Shown in pieces: positions 6,004 to 13,499 of a DNA stretch of 15,588 bases (its first letter is position 1; every line of letters starts with the position of its first letter). The DNA is taken from NCBI GenBank assembly GCA_028682985.1, contig JAJRAE010000233.1, positions 1 to 15,588 of the forward strand. The letters are read 5' to 3'. A program made the translations under genes and the position numbers. This DNA is from Methanobacterium sp. GTDB lineage: Archaea; Methanobacteriota; Methanobacteria; Methanobacteriales; Methanobacteriaceae. The notes beneath the pieces are model-generated. The model saw nothing but the letters and a program-made list of their open reading frames with translations. It had not been told where the DNA came from and made no database searches.

Positions 6004-7425
6004 ATGAAAAAATTAACCACTTCTTATCTTGCGGATAAAATTAATGGAGAGCTTCTTGGAGAGGATCTCCCCATTAATGGGATTTTTAATATATTAAAGG
6101 ATTCTAAAAGGGGAGATGTTGTTATACGCCATTTGATAGATGAAAATGGTGTTAAAATCGCTTATAAAAAGAATGTTTCCTGTATCGTAACTCATAATAT
6201 CTCGCAAAATGCTGTTTTGAAAGCTCAAAAACTCAATTTACCAGTTATTATCTGTGATAAAATTGAGAATGCCAATGGCTTTGCACTTAAATGGGCCCTG
6301 GATAAATATGCTGGGAACACCCTGCGCATCGTTATAACAGGGACAAATGGAAAATCCACCACCACCCATATGATCTACACCATATTAAAACGGGCCGGTT
6401 ATTGCACTTATACCAACACCGACTCCCAATCGGAATTTAACACACTGATAGATCCCATGGTGGCTAAACAGATTGCAGAATTTCCAGATATAATGGAAGC
6501 TCTGGTAATTGAAGTATCCGAGGTTCAGGGATGGATGGACCGGATTATGAAGGACCATGCCTATCAAATGACTTCAATAATCAACCCACAGATGGTTGTT
6601 CTAACCAATGTGGCCTTGGACCATATTGGGCTGGTAAATTCCATAGAGGAAGCATATGAAGAAATAGCTGGTGCTGTAAAGGATTTCAAGGGGAAGTATA
6701 TACTTTTGAATAACGAGGATCCACTCTTAAAGAAGATGGGTGAATCGATACAATCTTCTATTGATGTCTCTTATTATGGTGAGGGCTCCTCTCTGGAGTA
6801 CCGGGATGGAGGCATTTATCATGATTTTGAACTTATAATACCGGATGATAACTTACCCTTCAAAAGCCATCATTTTATACAGAATACATTGGCAGCTGCA
6901 CAGGCAGCTTTAAAACTTAAAATCGCCCCAGAAATTATATCAAAGGCCATATCATCCTATAAACCACTGGATAGAAGGTTCAGTGTTCTGGGAGAAAAGC
7001 CACTTATAATAGACGACTTCGCTCATAATCCAGACGGTATCAATGCCACCATAAAAAGTTGTGCAGAGCTGTCGCCTGGTAAAATTATTTTAGTAACTGC
7101 TATTCGCGGTTCTAGGGGCGATGTTATTAACAGAGTAAATGCTGAAGCCGTCGCAGGGTCCTTGAAAGATTTAAACCATCATTTAATTATAACCAGCAGT
7201 ATAGAGGTTGTAAACAAGGCGAACCAGGTTACAACATCTGAGAAAAAAATTTTCACAAAGGTCATGGAAGAGAATAATTTAGATCTCACTTTCTTTGATA
7301 AACTCTCTGATGCCCTGGAATATGCCATTAAAATTTCCCATACTTCTGATACCATTTTATTAATCGGAGCTCAGGGAATGGACCCTGCAAAGGAGATTTT
7401 AAAAGAAATGAATCATGAAAATTAG
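6004..7425 (+). CDS. Pseudomurein Mur ligase 1 (MurE/MurF-like)
   Basis: ATP-dependent amide ligase of the Mur family, 473 residues with the usual three domains. The N-terminal substrate-binding domain (1-105) resembles that of MurE/MurF. The central ATPase domain has the P-loop ITGTNGKSTTT (111-121), VIEVSEVQ (168-175) and LTNVALDHIG (200-209). The C-terminal domain has the conserved Arg region PLDRRFSVLG (321-330) and DDFAHNPDG (337-345), the counterpart of the bacterial DYAHNP(D/E) signature, so it looks catalytically complete. By family and context it probably adds one amino acid to the UDP-linked pseudomurein peptide; which residue cannot be read from sequence. The frame is open back to GTG 5950 inside mraY, but ATG 6004 gives the standard N-terminus and avoids the overlap. 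No clear Shine-Dalgarno precedes it, so it may depend on coupling with mraY. Confidence 0.92.
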   Translation: MKKLTTSYLADKINGELLGEDLPINGIFNILKDSKRGDVVIRHLIDENGVKIAYKKNVSCIVTHNISQNAVLKAQKLNLPVIICDKIENANGFALKWALDKYAGNTLRIVITGTNGKSTTTHMIYTILKRAGYCTYTNTDSQSEFNTLIDPMVAKQIAEFPDIMEALVIEVSEVQGWMDRIMKDHAYQMTSIINPQMVVLTNVALDHIGLVNSIEEAYEEIAGAVKDFKGKYILLNNEDPLLKKMGESIQSSIDVSYYGEGSSLEYRDGGIYHDFELIIPDDNLPFKSHHFIQNTLAAAQAALKLKIAPEIISKAISSYKPLDRRFSVLGEKPLIIDDFAHNPDGINATIKSCAELSPGKIILVTAIRGSRGDVINRVNAEAVAGSLKDLNHHLIITSSIEVVNKANQVTTSEKKIFTKVMEENNLDLTFFDKLSDALEYAIKISHTSDTILLIGAQGMDPAKEILKEMNHEN

Positions 7426-7462
7426 TTTCTGATATATTCTATTTGATTTATTTATCAATCTA

Positions 7463-7507
7463 TTTATATTATAAAAAGGTTCTAAATAATTAAGAATTAA
7501 ATAATTC
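7463..7507 (+). promoter_or_regulatory. Possible internal promoter between Mur ligases 1 and 2
   Basis: The 150-base gap after Mur ligase 1 is longer than other gaps in the cluster. It contains a good TATA-like TTTATATTATAAA (7463-7475), with a predicted start site near 7495, where GAATT (7494-7498) and AATTC (7503-7507) form a small inverted repeat. Mur ligases 2 and 3 could therefore be transcribed separately from the first three genes. Confidence 0.4.
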
Positions 7508-7575
7508 AAGCTTAATATAGGTTTTAAGGTAAAAGTTTAGCTTCTAAATTATTATTATAAAAGGTGAACTCTAAA

Positions 7576-9006
7576 TTGAGATGTATAGTTATCGGTGCCG
7601 GGAACGCAGGACGTCCTGTAGCCAGAATTTTAAATTATATTGGGCATCAAGTGCTAATAACAGACCAAAAAAGTATAGGCGAATTTGCACCTAAATATCA
7701 GAGGATTCTTCTTCAAATGGAAAATGAAGGGGTGAATTTAAGTCTAGGTAGTGATGCTCCGGATAGTATGGATGGTATTGATTCTGTTTATATATCACCG
7801 AATATTCCCCAAAATTCCGAGATAAGAGGTCTGATCGAACGGAACAAAATTAAAGTTATAGAACACCGGAAAATATCACATATAATAGATGAACTAATAG
7901 AAATGGACATCATCGGTGTTACCGGGACTCTGGGTAAAACCAGCACTACTCACATTATCTCTAACATATTTGAATCAGCTGGATACAAGGTATGGAAATG
8001 CTCATCCCGTCATGGTAACCTCTTGAGTGAAGTGATTATCGATGGGATTATCAATAATTATCACAGGGAATATGATATCGCTGTATTTGAACTGCCCCAT
8101 GGAACTTCCCGGCTGATGTCTGAAGTTAAATTAAAAACAGGAGTACTGACCAATATCTATCCAGAACATCTGGATGAATTTGAAGATTCTCTGGAAAAAT
8201 ATGCCCAGAGAAAACTTTTCATAGCGGGTTCCAGTGAAATACTCATATCCACCCCCCACTGTCGAGATTATCTGGAACCCCTGAGAAAGGATGTGATATA
8301 TTACTGCTCCCAGAGTGAATGTAACATATCCGGTAAACTGGATAATAATCAAATAACTGTAAATTACAATTTAAGTTCTTATAAATCAAAATTCCATCGA
8401 GAAAAGTATAGCGGCCAGTTTCAGACAGATTTTAAATTGAAAGGGTATTATTTTGAAAACAGCCTGGCCGGGGCAGCGGTGGCTCTAACCTATGGACTGG
8501 ATGATAAATATATAAAGGATGGTTTGAGTAAATTTTCCGGAATTTCAGGACACCTGGAATATCTGGGGAAGTTCTGTGGAAGAGATGTCCACTTCGACGC
8601 AGCATTTGTACCAGAAGGTTTAATTTCAACTCTCGAACAATTTAAGAATAATAAATTAATTGTGCTGGTGGACAACCCAGACACCACCACGATACGTGAT
8701 AAATATAAAATAGGAGAAGTATTAGGCCATTACGCAGATATCATCATCTCCAGCGGATTTAACGAAACACTGGGTGGTGTAAATATGGATGCTGCTCAGG
8801 AAGTACTGGATGGTGTGGATAATCCAGATTGCCAGTTAATAGCTGTTAAGGATATGATAATTGCTGGAGAAACCTCTATAAAGGTTTCAAAGCCAGGAGA
8901 AACCATTATACATGTTGGTCCCGGAGCTATAACCAATTACGATGACCTTAAAGAAAAGATGACTCGAGGGATAGAACAGGGCTGTTTAAACACCATCAAT
9001 AAATAA
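7576..9006 (+). CDS. Pseudomurein Mur ligase 2 (MurC/MurD-like, atypical C-terminal domain)
   Basis: Mur-family protein, 476 residues from TTG 7576. The N-terminus RCIVIGAGNAGRPVARIL is a Rossmann-like fold as in MurC/MurD. The central domain keeps the P-loop GVTGTLGKTSTT (114-125), FELPHG (171-176) and LTNIYPEHLDEFE (191-203). In the C-terminal domain two hallmarks are changed: where active ligases have an Arg after the Gly-rich turn it reads SGHLEYLG (His326), and the DYAHNP-like signature is replaced by DAAFVPEG (341-348), losing His and Asn. It may use a different substrate, or be a binding or regulatory partner of ligase 1 or 3. A GTG at 7564 is in frame, but GGTGA (7563-7567) overlaps it and sits 8 bases before TTG 7576, which gives the typical N-terminus. 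The next ligase starts 23 bases after its end. Confidence 0.9.
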   Translation: MRCIVIGAGNAGRPVARILNYIGHQVLITDQKSIGEFAPKYQRILLQMENEGVNLSLGSDAPDSMDGIDSVYISPNIPQNSEIRGLIERNKIKVIEHRKISHIIDELIEMDIIGVTGTLGKTSTTHIISNIFESAGYKVWKCSSRHGNLLSEVIIDGIINNYHREYDIAVFELPHGTSRLMSEVKLKTGVLTNIYPEHLDEFEDSLEKYAQRKLFIAGSSEILISTPHCRDYLEPLRKDVIYYCSQSECNISGKLDNNQITVNYNLSSYKSKFHREKYSGQFQTDFKLKGYYFENSLAGAAVALTYGLDDKYIKDGLSKFSGISGHLEYLGKFCGRDVHFDAAFVPEGLISTLEQFKNNKLIVLVDNPDTTTIRDKYKIGEVLGHYADIIISSGFNETLGGVNMDAAQEVLDGVDNPDCQLIAVKDMIIAGETSIKVSKPGETIIHVGPGAITNYDDLKEKMTRGIEQGCLNTINK

Positions 9007-9029
9007 ATTTCTTTTTAAGAGGATATGCA

Positions 9030-10616
9030 ATGGATGATAAACCAATGGACAGACTTTACTTACATGATGCTGTATTTGGTGTGATTGGTGTATGCGGAGT
9101 GGTAAGTAACCTGGTAGCACGGGCACTCGCTGATAATGGATTTAAGGTATTAGGGACTGATGCGCAGGATGAGATTAACTGTAAATTTAAATACACCCTG
9201 GATGATTACAGTTTCCCCCTCTTTCTGGGAGGGCATCCAAACTCCTTTTTAGCTAAATCAGATTACATCATCCCTCCGCCCAGCTTACCAGCAGATTCCG
9301 CCCTCAGGCAGAAGCTGGAGGATTGCAAGCTAAAAGATGACTATCATCTTTTGGATGTGGAGGATGTTTTCAAATTCATAAAACCAGAAAAACCCGTGCT
9401 CTGTGTAACCGGGACAAATGGTAAAACAACCACCGTATCCCTGCTAAAGCATATCTGTACATCTTCTGGTTTAAAACCAGCAGAACATGGATTTAGAGAT
9501 ATGCAGGGAAACATTGAGTACATCCCCCCACTACAATGCCGTTTGAAAGGAGATGTAGCTATTCTAGAAACCGGGACCTTTGGAAACCCGGGGGATTTAA
9601 AATTTATAATTGAGCGTTCCAGTCCAGACTGTGGTTTGATCACAAACATCACACCGGACCATATGCATTCAGGTCAGGATTTCCTTAAATATGCCAGTAT
9701 AAAGGGAGAATTTTTGGATTATCTGAAGAATAAAAAATTGATTGTTAATGGTGATGACCCAACTGTCTGGGGTTTAGTCACCTCAAAATTAGGTGCCCGC
9801 CAATTAGAGGATGTAATAACCTTTGGTGTAGACACCAGCAAAAATAAAATTAATGAAAAAAAGTGCTGGTGTGGAAAAAAGATACAGATAGATGAAACCA
9901 TTACTGGAATGGGAGATTATAACTGCTCCTGTGGACTCAAAAAGCCTGAAATTCAGTACCTGGCCACTGATATATCTGATAAAAGTTTCACCATTGTAAC
10001 TCCCTATCAAAAACTGAAAGTCGTAACAACCCTTATAGGATTACACAACATCTACAACATGTTAGGGGCTGTTGTAGCAGCATATGAATACTTTAAAATA
10101 CCATTTGATCAAATTATTAACAGTATAAAAGATTTTAATGGCGTCCCGGGGAGACTGGACTTTGTTGGAAAATACAATGATATTGATATTATAATAGATT
10201 ATGCTCATAATCCTGGAGGGGTGGAAACAGTTCTGGGTGAATTAAAAAAAATATATGAAAAGCTGGCGGTGGTTATAACCATATCCTCCGAATCTGGAGA
10301 AGAAGGTGATTTGGATATTTTTAAAAAATGTGTTGATAATTCTAGTTGTGTAATTCCTGCCTCTTATTACTCCAGAAAGGCGGCGGATAAGTATATTGAA
10401 TTATCCAAAAACGATGATCCGAAAGAGAATATTATTTTACCCCTAAAATATCCAAAAGAATTTAAAAAGGGTACTTTAGGAGCGAATTTTGAACAGATTA
10501 AGTTGGGATTGGAAACTGGCTTGGAATGTGATGTTGAAGCGGTTATCTGTTTAGGTGAGGCTGCTTTTAAATTTAAGGATGATATTAAAAAGATGATAAT
10601 CAAATCAATCCCTTAA
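9030..10616 (+). CDS. Pseudomurein Mur ligase 3 with Cys4 zinc-ribbon-like insert
   Basis: Mur-family ATP-dependent ligase, 528 residues, longer than a typical Mur enzyme. A Rossmann-like N-terminal domain (GVIGVCGVVSNLVARAL, 17-33) is followed by the P-loop CVTGTNGKTTT (125-135), ILETGTFG (178-185) and LITNITPDHMHSG (203-215). The C-terminal domain keeps both FNGVPGRLDFVG (Arg375) and IDYAHNPGG (389-397), so it should be catalytically competent. Within the central domain, residues 279-301 contain CWC and CSC pairs about 18 residues apart, a zinc-ribbon-like insert similar in placement to the Cys4 ribbon of bacterial MurT. By context it joins an amino acid to the pseudomurein peptide precursor; the residue added is unknown. 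AGAGGAT (9018-9024) is a clear ribosome site for ATG 9030, and the 23-base gap indicates co-transcription with ligase 2. Confidence 0.92.
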   Translation: MDDKPMDRLYLHDAVFGVIGVCGVVSNLVARALADNGFKVLGTDAQDEINCKFKYTLDDYSFPLFLGGHPNSFLAKSDYIIPPPSLPADSALRQKLEDCKLKDDYHLLDVEDVFKFIKPEKPVLCVTGTNGKTTTVSLLKHICTSSGLKPAEHGFRDMQGNIEYIPPLQCRLKGDVAILETGTFGNPGDLKFIIERSSPDCGLITNITPDHMHSGQDFLKYASIKGEFLDYLKNKKLIVNGDDPTVWGLVTSKLGARQLEDVITFGVDTSKNKINEKKCWCGKKIQIDETITGMGDYNCSCGLKKPEIQYLATDISDKSFTIVTPYQKLKVVTTLIGLHNIYNMLGAVVAAYEYFKIPFDQIINSIKDFNGVPGRLDFVGKYNDIDIIIDYAHNPGGVETVLGELKKIYEKLAVVITISSESGEEGDLDIFKKCVDNSSCVIPASYYSRKAADKYIELSKNDDPKENIILPLKYPKEFKKGTLGANFEQIKLGLETGLECDVEAVICLGEAAFKFKDDIKKMIIKSIP

Positions 10617-10754
10617 AAAAAATCTTAATTACTAACTCAAGCATAAGTTTAATATACTTAAAGATTCAAATGCTTTCATTTAATTAAAAAATTAAATAAT
10701 CTAAAAATTAATAAAAAAATAATTACATAAAAAAAAATTCTTTAAATTTTAAAC

Positions 10755-10781
10755 AAATAAACAGACGAGCATTGTTTATTT
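10755..10781. promoter_or_regulatory. 27-bp inverted repeat upstream of the exported-protein operon
   Basis: Perfect 9-base arms AAATAAACA (10755-10763) and TGTTTATTT (10773-10781) flank the spacer GACGAGCAT in a 207-base AT-rich gap. A TATA-like TTTAAATTTTAAA (about 10741-10753) lies directly upstream, so the repeat would overlap the transcription start or early leader of the next operon. It could be an operator or an RNA hairpin. The spacer is more G/C-rich than the surroundings. Confidence 0.4.
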
Positions 10782-10823
10782 TTCAATAAAATTAATATAA
10801 ATAGAATTATTGGTGAAACAAGG

Positions 10824-11246
10824 ATGTTTATTAAAATAAGAAGAGATACTTTAATTATCTTAATTTTGGCCTTTATGTTAATTCTTTCCGGCCGATTTAT
10901 GAGTTACGTATCTTATGCTTCCTCAAATGAAACTGACCAAGGTGTCCCTATATCGGGAGTGATTGTTAAGGGAAACGACATCGTACCGACAGAGTCCATT
11001 AAGGGATTGGTGGCTGGTGAAGGATTCAGAGCTGGAAGTTATATACAAGGAGATACGTTAGTTACCAGCAAACGTAAGTTACCCCTGGAAGGGGCTATTA
11101 CAAATACAGAAGAAGCTGTGAAATTTGCTTCAATACCCGGTACCCAGATATACCCGATCATCGCCTGTGATGTTAAGGTTGATAAATCAACCGGTATAGT
11201 TACCGTGAATGTTATAGAAGATTTCTCAGCAGTGGTGGTGAAGTGA
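10824..11246 (+). CDS. Single-pass exported protein with POTRA-like domain
   Basis: A 140-residue protein with a basic N-terminus (KIRR), one hydrophobic segment at about 9-22, and an extracellular domain. Residues 42-132 resemble a POTRA domain (beta-alpha-alpha-beta-beta): ISGVIVKGNDIVPTESI, a helix with GFRAGSYIQGD, a second helix at NTEEAVKFASI, then PIIACDVKVDKSTG and IVTVNVIE. POTRA domains are known in BamA/TpsB-type outer-membrane proteins and in the division protein FtsQ/DivIB. A single membrane anchor plus one POTRA domain is the FtsQ layout, but the C-terminal FtsQ beta domain is missing. One sequon (SSNET, Asn35) is present. GGTGA (10812-10816) is a good ribosome site for ATG 10824. 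Its stop overlaps the start of the next exported protein. The domain call is by eye and moderately sure; the function is inferred. Confidence 0.7.
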   Translation: MFIKIRRDTLIILILAFMLILSGRFMSYVSYASSNETDQGVPISGVIVKGNDIVPTESIKGLVAGEGFRAGSYIQGDTLVTSKRKLPLEGAITNTEEAVKFASIPGTQIYPIIACDVKVDKSTGIVTVNVIEDFSAVVVK

Positions 11247-12520
11247 AACTGGATCAAACCAATATTTCAAAGATAATAGTTCTCCTGGTAACCATTTCTT
11301 TAGTGATGAACAGTGCAGCCGCTACCTTAAACGTAATCATAATTACCGATCCAACTGGTAAGGATCCTAACGGTGCTGCGGCGGGCAGTATGTCCTTCGC
11401 AGACAACATGTTCCAATCCACCTTTATCTATTCTCCAGATAAGAATTTCGCAGTGCTATCAGGTGGTTCAGATGAAAATGAAACATCCAGATTAAGTGCC
11501 ATTGTGGAGACAATTAACCGGCTTAATTCCAATCAAACCCCATCAGCAGCGGTCGGAGCAGCTAACGCCTTTAAAGGGATCAGGATTATGGCTGGAGGAC
11601 CCACCATCGGAGCAGCAGTGGGAGGGGACTTTGACGCCTACCTGGTAACAGTGGCCGGCGATGGTACCATAACAGTAACTCCCTATTCAAAGGGAACAGC
11701 TGTATTACCCCCCGGTACTAAAGGAGCCATCATTCACTTGAGACATACTGATGGTAACCCCATAGGTGGTAATGTAAGTGCAGTGAGACAGGCTACTGCG
11801 GTGATGATTGGGGAACAGATCAGAGATGGATATCCTGCCACAGAAATAATGGGAAACGTATTTCAAAAAGTATCCATTGAAGCAGGTGAAAAATACGGAG
11901 GGGGAGCAGTGAACCTGGTTTCAGATATAACGACTGGTGATGCATTTACACCTGTACTGGTAAACACCAAAGGTTACCCCATGGATGAACCCTACAGTAA
12001 ATATGATCCAGAAAGTGGATGGTCCGTAGCCTACCCAGCAGCAGAAAGTTATACAACCTCCCCGTTGACTGGTAATCCTCTGAAAACCGCTTATGCCTAT
12101 GATGTGCTTAGATCAGCTATAACGGTATCTCCAACTAACGCCACAGTATACGTATATGGATCAGACCTACCAGGAATCAGTACCACAACTTCAGAAATTG
12201 TAACTTACTCAGTTAGTAAAACTGGATTCAATGCTAATTCTATAGCTGCATCAATTAACTCCGCCATTGACCGTGGGCTTTTAATTGGTGTAAATCATGT
12301 GGAACCAAAAGATATTAATATAAGACAGAGTTCGAAGCAGGTAGGTGTTTATTTCACACCTCTGGGAGGAGGTAGAACATCTCCAGCCTGGAATTTGCCG
12401 ATAAGTTCATCCTTACTTGATATCATTGGTAATTTACAGACAGCTATTGGTTTAATTCTGGTGGTTCTGGTGCTTTTCAGAAGTACTTTAATTTCTTCAT
12501 TCATGAAGAAGAGGCGTTGA
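11243..12520 (+). CDS. Large exported protein with C-terminal membrane anchor, unknown function
   Basis: A 425-residue protein of no family I recognise. Residues 10-27 form a signal peptide or N-terminal membrane segment ending in NSAAAT. The long outer domain is rich in Gly, Ala, Ser and Thr and has four N-glycosylation sequons (Asn79 ET, Asn97 QT, Asn177 VS, Asn299 AT). A C-terminal helix at about 396-413 precedes a basic tail KKRR, so the bulk faces outside and is tethered to the membrane. Start is GTG 11243, overlapping the stop of the POTRA-like gene by 4 bases (GTGA), with GGTGGTG just upstream; the two proteins are therefore translationally coupled and probably act together. DUF356 begins 2 bases after its end. 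Lying directly after the cell-wall precursor cluster, it may act in envelope assembly, but no enzymatic motif is evident. Confidence 0.8.
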   Translation: MKLDQTNISKIIVLLVTISLVMNSAAATLNVIIITDPTGKDPNGAAAGSMSFADNMFQSTFIYSPDKNFAVLSGGSDENETSRLSAIVETINRLNSNQTPSAAVGAANAFKGIRIMAGGPTIGAAVGGDFDAYLVTVAGDGTITVTPYSKGTAVLPPGTKGAIIHLRHTDGNPIGGNVSAVRQATAVMIGEQIRDGYPATEIMGNVFQKVSIEAGEKYGGGAVNLVSDITTGDAFTPVLVNTKGYPMDEPYSKYDPESGWSVAYPAAESYTTSPLTGNPLKTAYAYDVLRSAITVSPTNATVYVYGSDLPGISTTTSEIVTYSVSKTGFNANSIAASINSAIDRGLLIGVNHVEPKDINIRQSSKQVGVYFTPLGGGRTSPAWNLPISSSLLDIIGNLQTAIGLILVVLVLFRSTLISSFMKKRR

Positions 12521-12522
12521 TC

Positions 12523-12882
12523 ATGGCTTTCATTCTAATTAGAGCAGACAGTCAGAAAAAAATTCTTAATGCCCTGGCTGACCTGGAGAGACATGCTAAA
12601 CTAAAAATCAATGGCAAACCTAAAATAATATCACCAGAATTGGCTGATGAAATTATTGAAAGGATTTTAAAAGAAAAGCTGAAATCGAAATCTAAATGGG
12701 CAGTGCTGGTACTGGTGGCGGAAGACACCACCCACAGCATAATGCAGGTTAAAAAAATACATCCCCCAGCACATATAGTGGTTTTAAGCAATGAATACGA
12801 AGATTATAACCAGATAAAAATCATTTATAAGGAATTATTACCTTTAAAGGGCTATTATTCTGGAAAAAGTAAAAAAAATTAG
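12523..12882 (+). CDS. DUF356 family protein
   Basis: A 119-residue soluble protein matching, as I recall it, the methanogen family DUF356, whose members begin like MAFILIRADS and contain an NALADLERHAKLKINGKPKIISPE-like stretch, here at about 15-38. No catalytic motif is visible; a conserved core includes VLVLVAED and IHPPAHIVVLS. A TTG at 12517 is also in frame, but GAGG (12511-12514) lies 8 bases before ATG 12523 and that start gives the family N-terminus. Only 2 bases separate it from the preceding exported-protein gene, so it belongs to that operon. Its end is convergent with mbf1, 12 bases away. Function is unknown; a cytoplasmic partner for the two exported proteins is only a guess from operon position. 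Confidence 0.85.
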   Translation: MAFILIRADSQKKILNALADLERHAKLKINGKPKIISPELADEIIERILKEKLKSKSKWAVLVLVAEDTTHSIMQVKKIHPPAHIVVLSNEYEDYNQIKIIYKELLPLKGYYSGKSKKN

Positions 12883-12894
12883 AGGAGATTATAA

Positions 12895-13353
12895 TCAATT
12901 CCTCTTTATCATTGCAATATCCCCAATGGTGGTTCCACCCCTTCTTGAGGGCGTAAGGTCCTCTGGTTGCTCATCTTCTATTTTATCCAATATTTTAATA
13001 TTTAATATTTTTTCTATCTTTCTTGCGAGCTTTATATCTGGAATCATTTTACCAGATTCTATTCTGTTTATAACTGATGCTTTTTCATAAAGATTTTTAG
13101 CCAACTCCTCTCTGGACCATCCTTTTTTTTCTCTGGCCATTCTTATTACAGTATTATAATCTTCTGAGACTTCATATGAAGGTTCTCTAGCTCTAGGCCT
13201 ACGAGGTGCTGCTCTCGGTTTAAACACTTTTTGGGGTTCTTTCTGGATTTTACCAAATTTTGAACATTCATTACATGTTTGCATTACTGAACCATCTATT
13301 TTAACCCGTACTGGTCTACCTATAACTTTTTTTCCACAAATCTCGCATCTCAT
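12895..13353 (-). CDS. mbf1: Archaeal multiprotein bridging factor 1 (MBF1)
   Basis: A 152-residue protein with the standard archaeal MBF1 layout. An N-terminal zinc ribbon has CEIC (Cys3, Cys6) and CNEC (Cys27, Cys30). A basic, Pro/Arg-rich linker follows (about 43-58, FKPRAAPRRPRAREP), then a Cro-type helix-turn-helix at about 66-123 (NTVIRMAREKKGWSREELAK, then SVINRIESGK). In eukaryotes MBF1 bridges activators and TBP; in archaea it associates with ribosomes and its exact job is less settled. ATG 13353 is preceded by AAGGTTATC. The gene is convergent with DUF356 and divergent from PAN. A strong inverted repeat lies in its promoter, which suggests regulation at the start site. Confidence 0.93.
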   Translation of the reverse strand: MRCEICGKKVIGRPVRVKIDGSVMQTCNECSKFGKIQKEPQKVFKPRAAPRRPRAREPSYEVSEDYNTVIRMAREKKGWSREELAKNLYEKASVINRIESGKMIPDIKLARKIEKILNIKILDKIEDEQPEDLTPSRRGGTTIGDIAMIKRN

Positions 13354-13369
13354 GATGATAACCTTATAT

Positions 13370-13408
13370 GGTGTTATTTATAATATAACACCTCAATATT
13401 TAAATATT
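13370..13408 (-). promoter_or_regulatory. mbf1 promoter with 23-bp inverted repeat
   Basis: GGTGTTAT (13370-13377) and ATAACACC (13385-13392) form perfect 8-base arms around a 7-base spacer, 17 bases upstream of the mbf1 ATG. Adjacent is the perfect palindrome AATATTTAAATATT (13395-13408), a suitable TATA box. With that TATA, transcription would begin inside the inverted repeat, so a bound repressor would block it. The G/C-bearing arms make the repeat less likely to be chance than the other AT-rich ones here. Confidence 0.5.
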
Positions 13409-13428
13409 ATTAGATATAATAAATTGGT

Positions 13429-13490
13429 TATATAATATTAAAATAGAATATTTAATTTAATTTTTTTGTCTAAAAATGATTTAGGAGTGA
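13429..13490 (+). promoter_or_regulatory. PAN promoter and ribosome site
   Basis: TATATAATA (about 13429-13437) is a TATA candidate giving a leader of about 40 bases. GGAGTGA at 13484-13490 is a strong Shine-Dalgarno site 9 bases before the ATG at 13500, followed by a second, closer GAGGATC. Confidence 0.45.
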
Positions 13491-13499
13491 GCGAGGATC

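Noticed and set aside
10617..10823. A small RNA or small gene in the gap after Mur ligase 3
   Set aside because: Apart from the inverted repeat at 10755-10781 the region is poly-A/T rich, with no start-plus-ribosome-site pair and no stable fold visible by eye.
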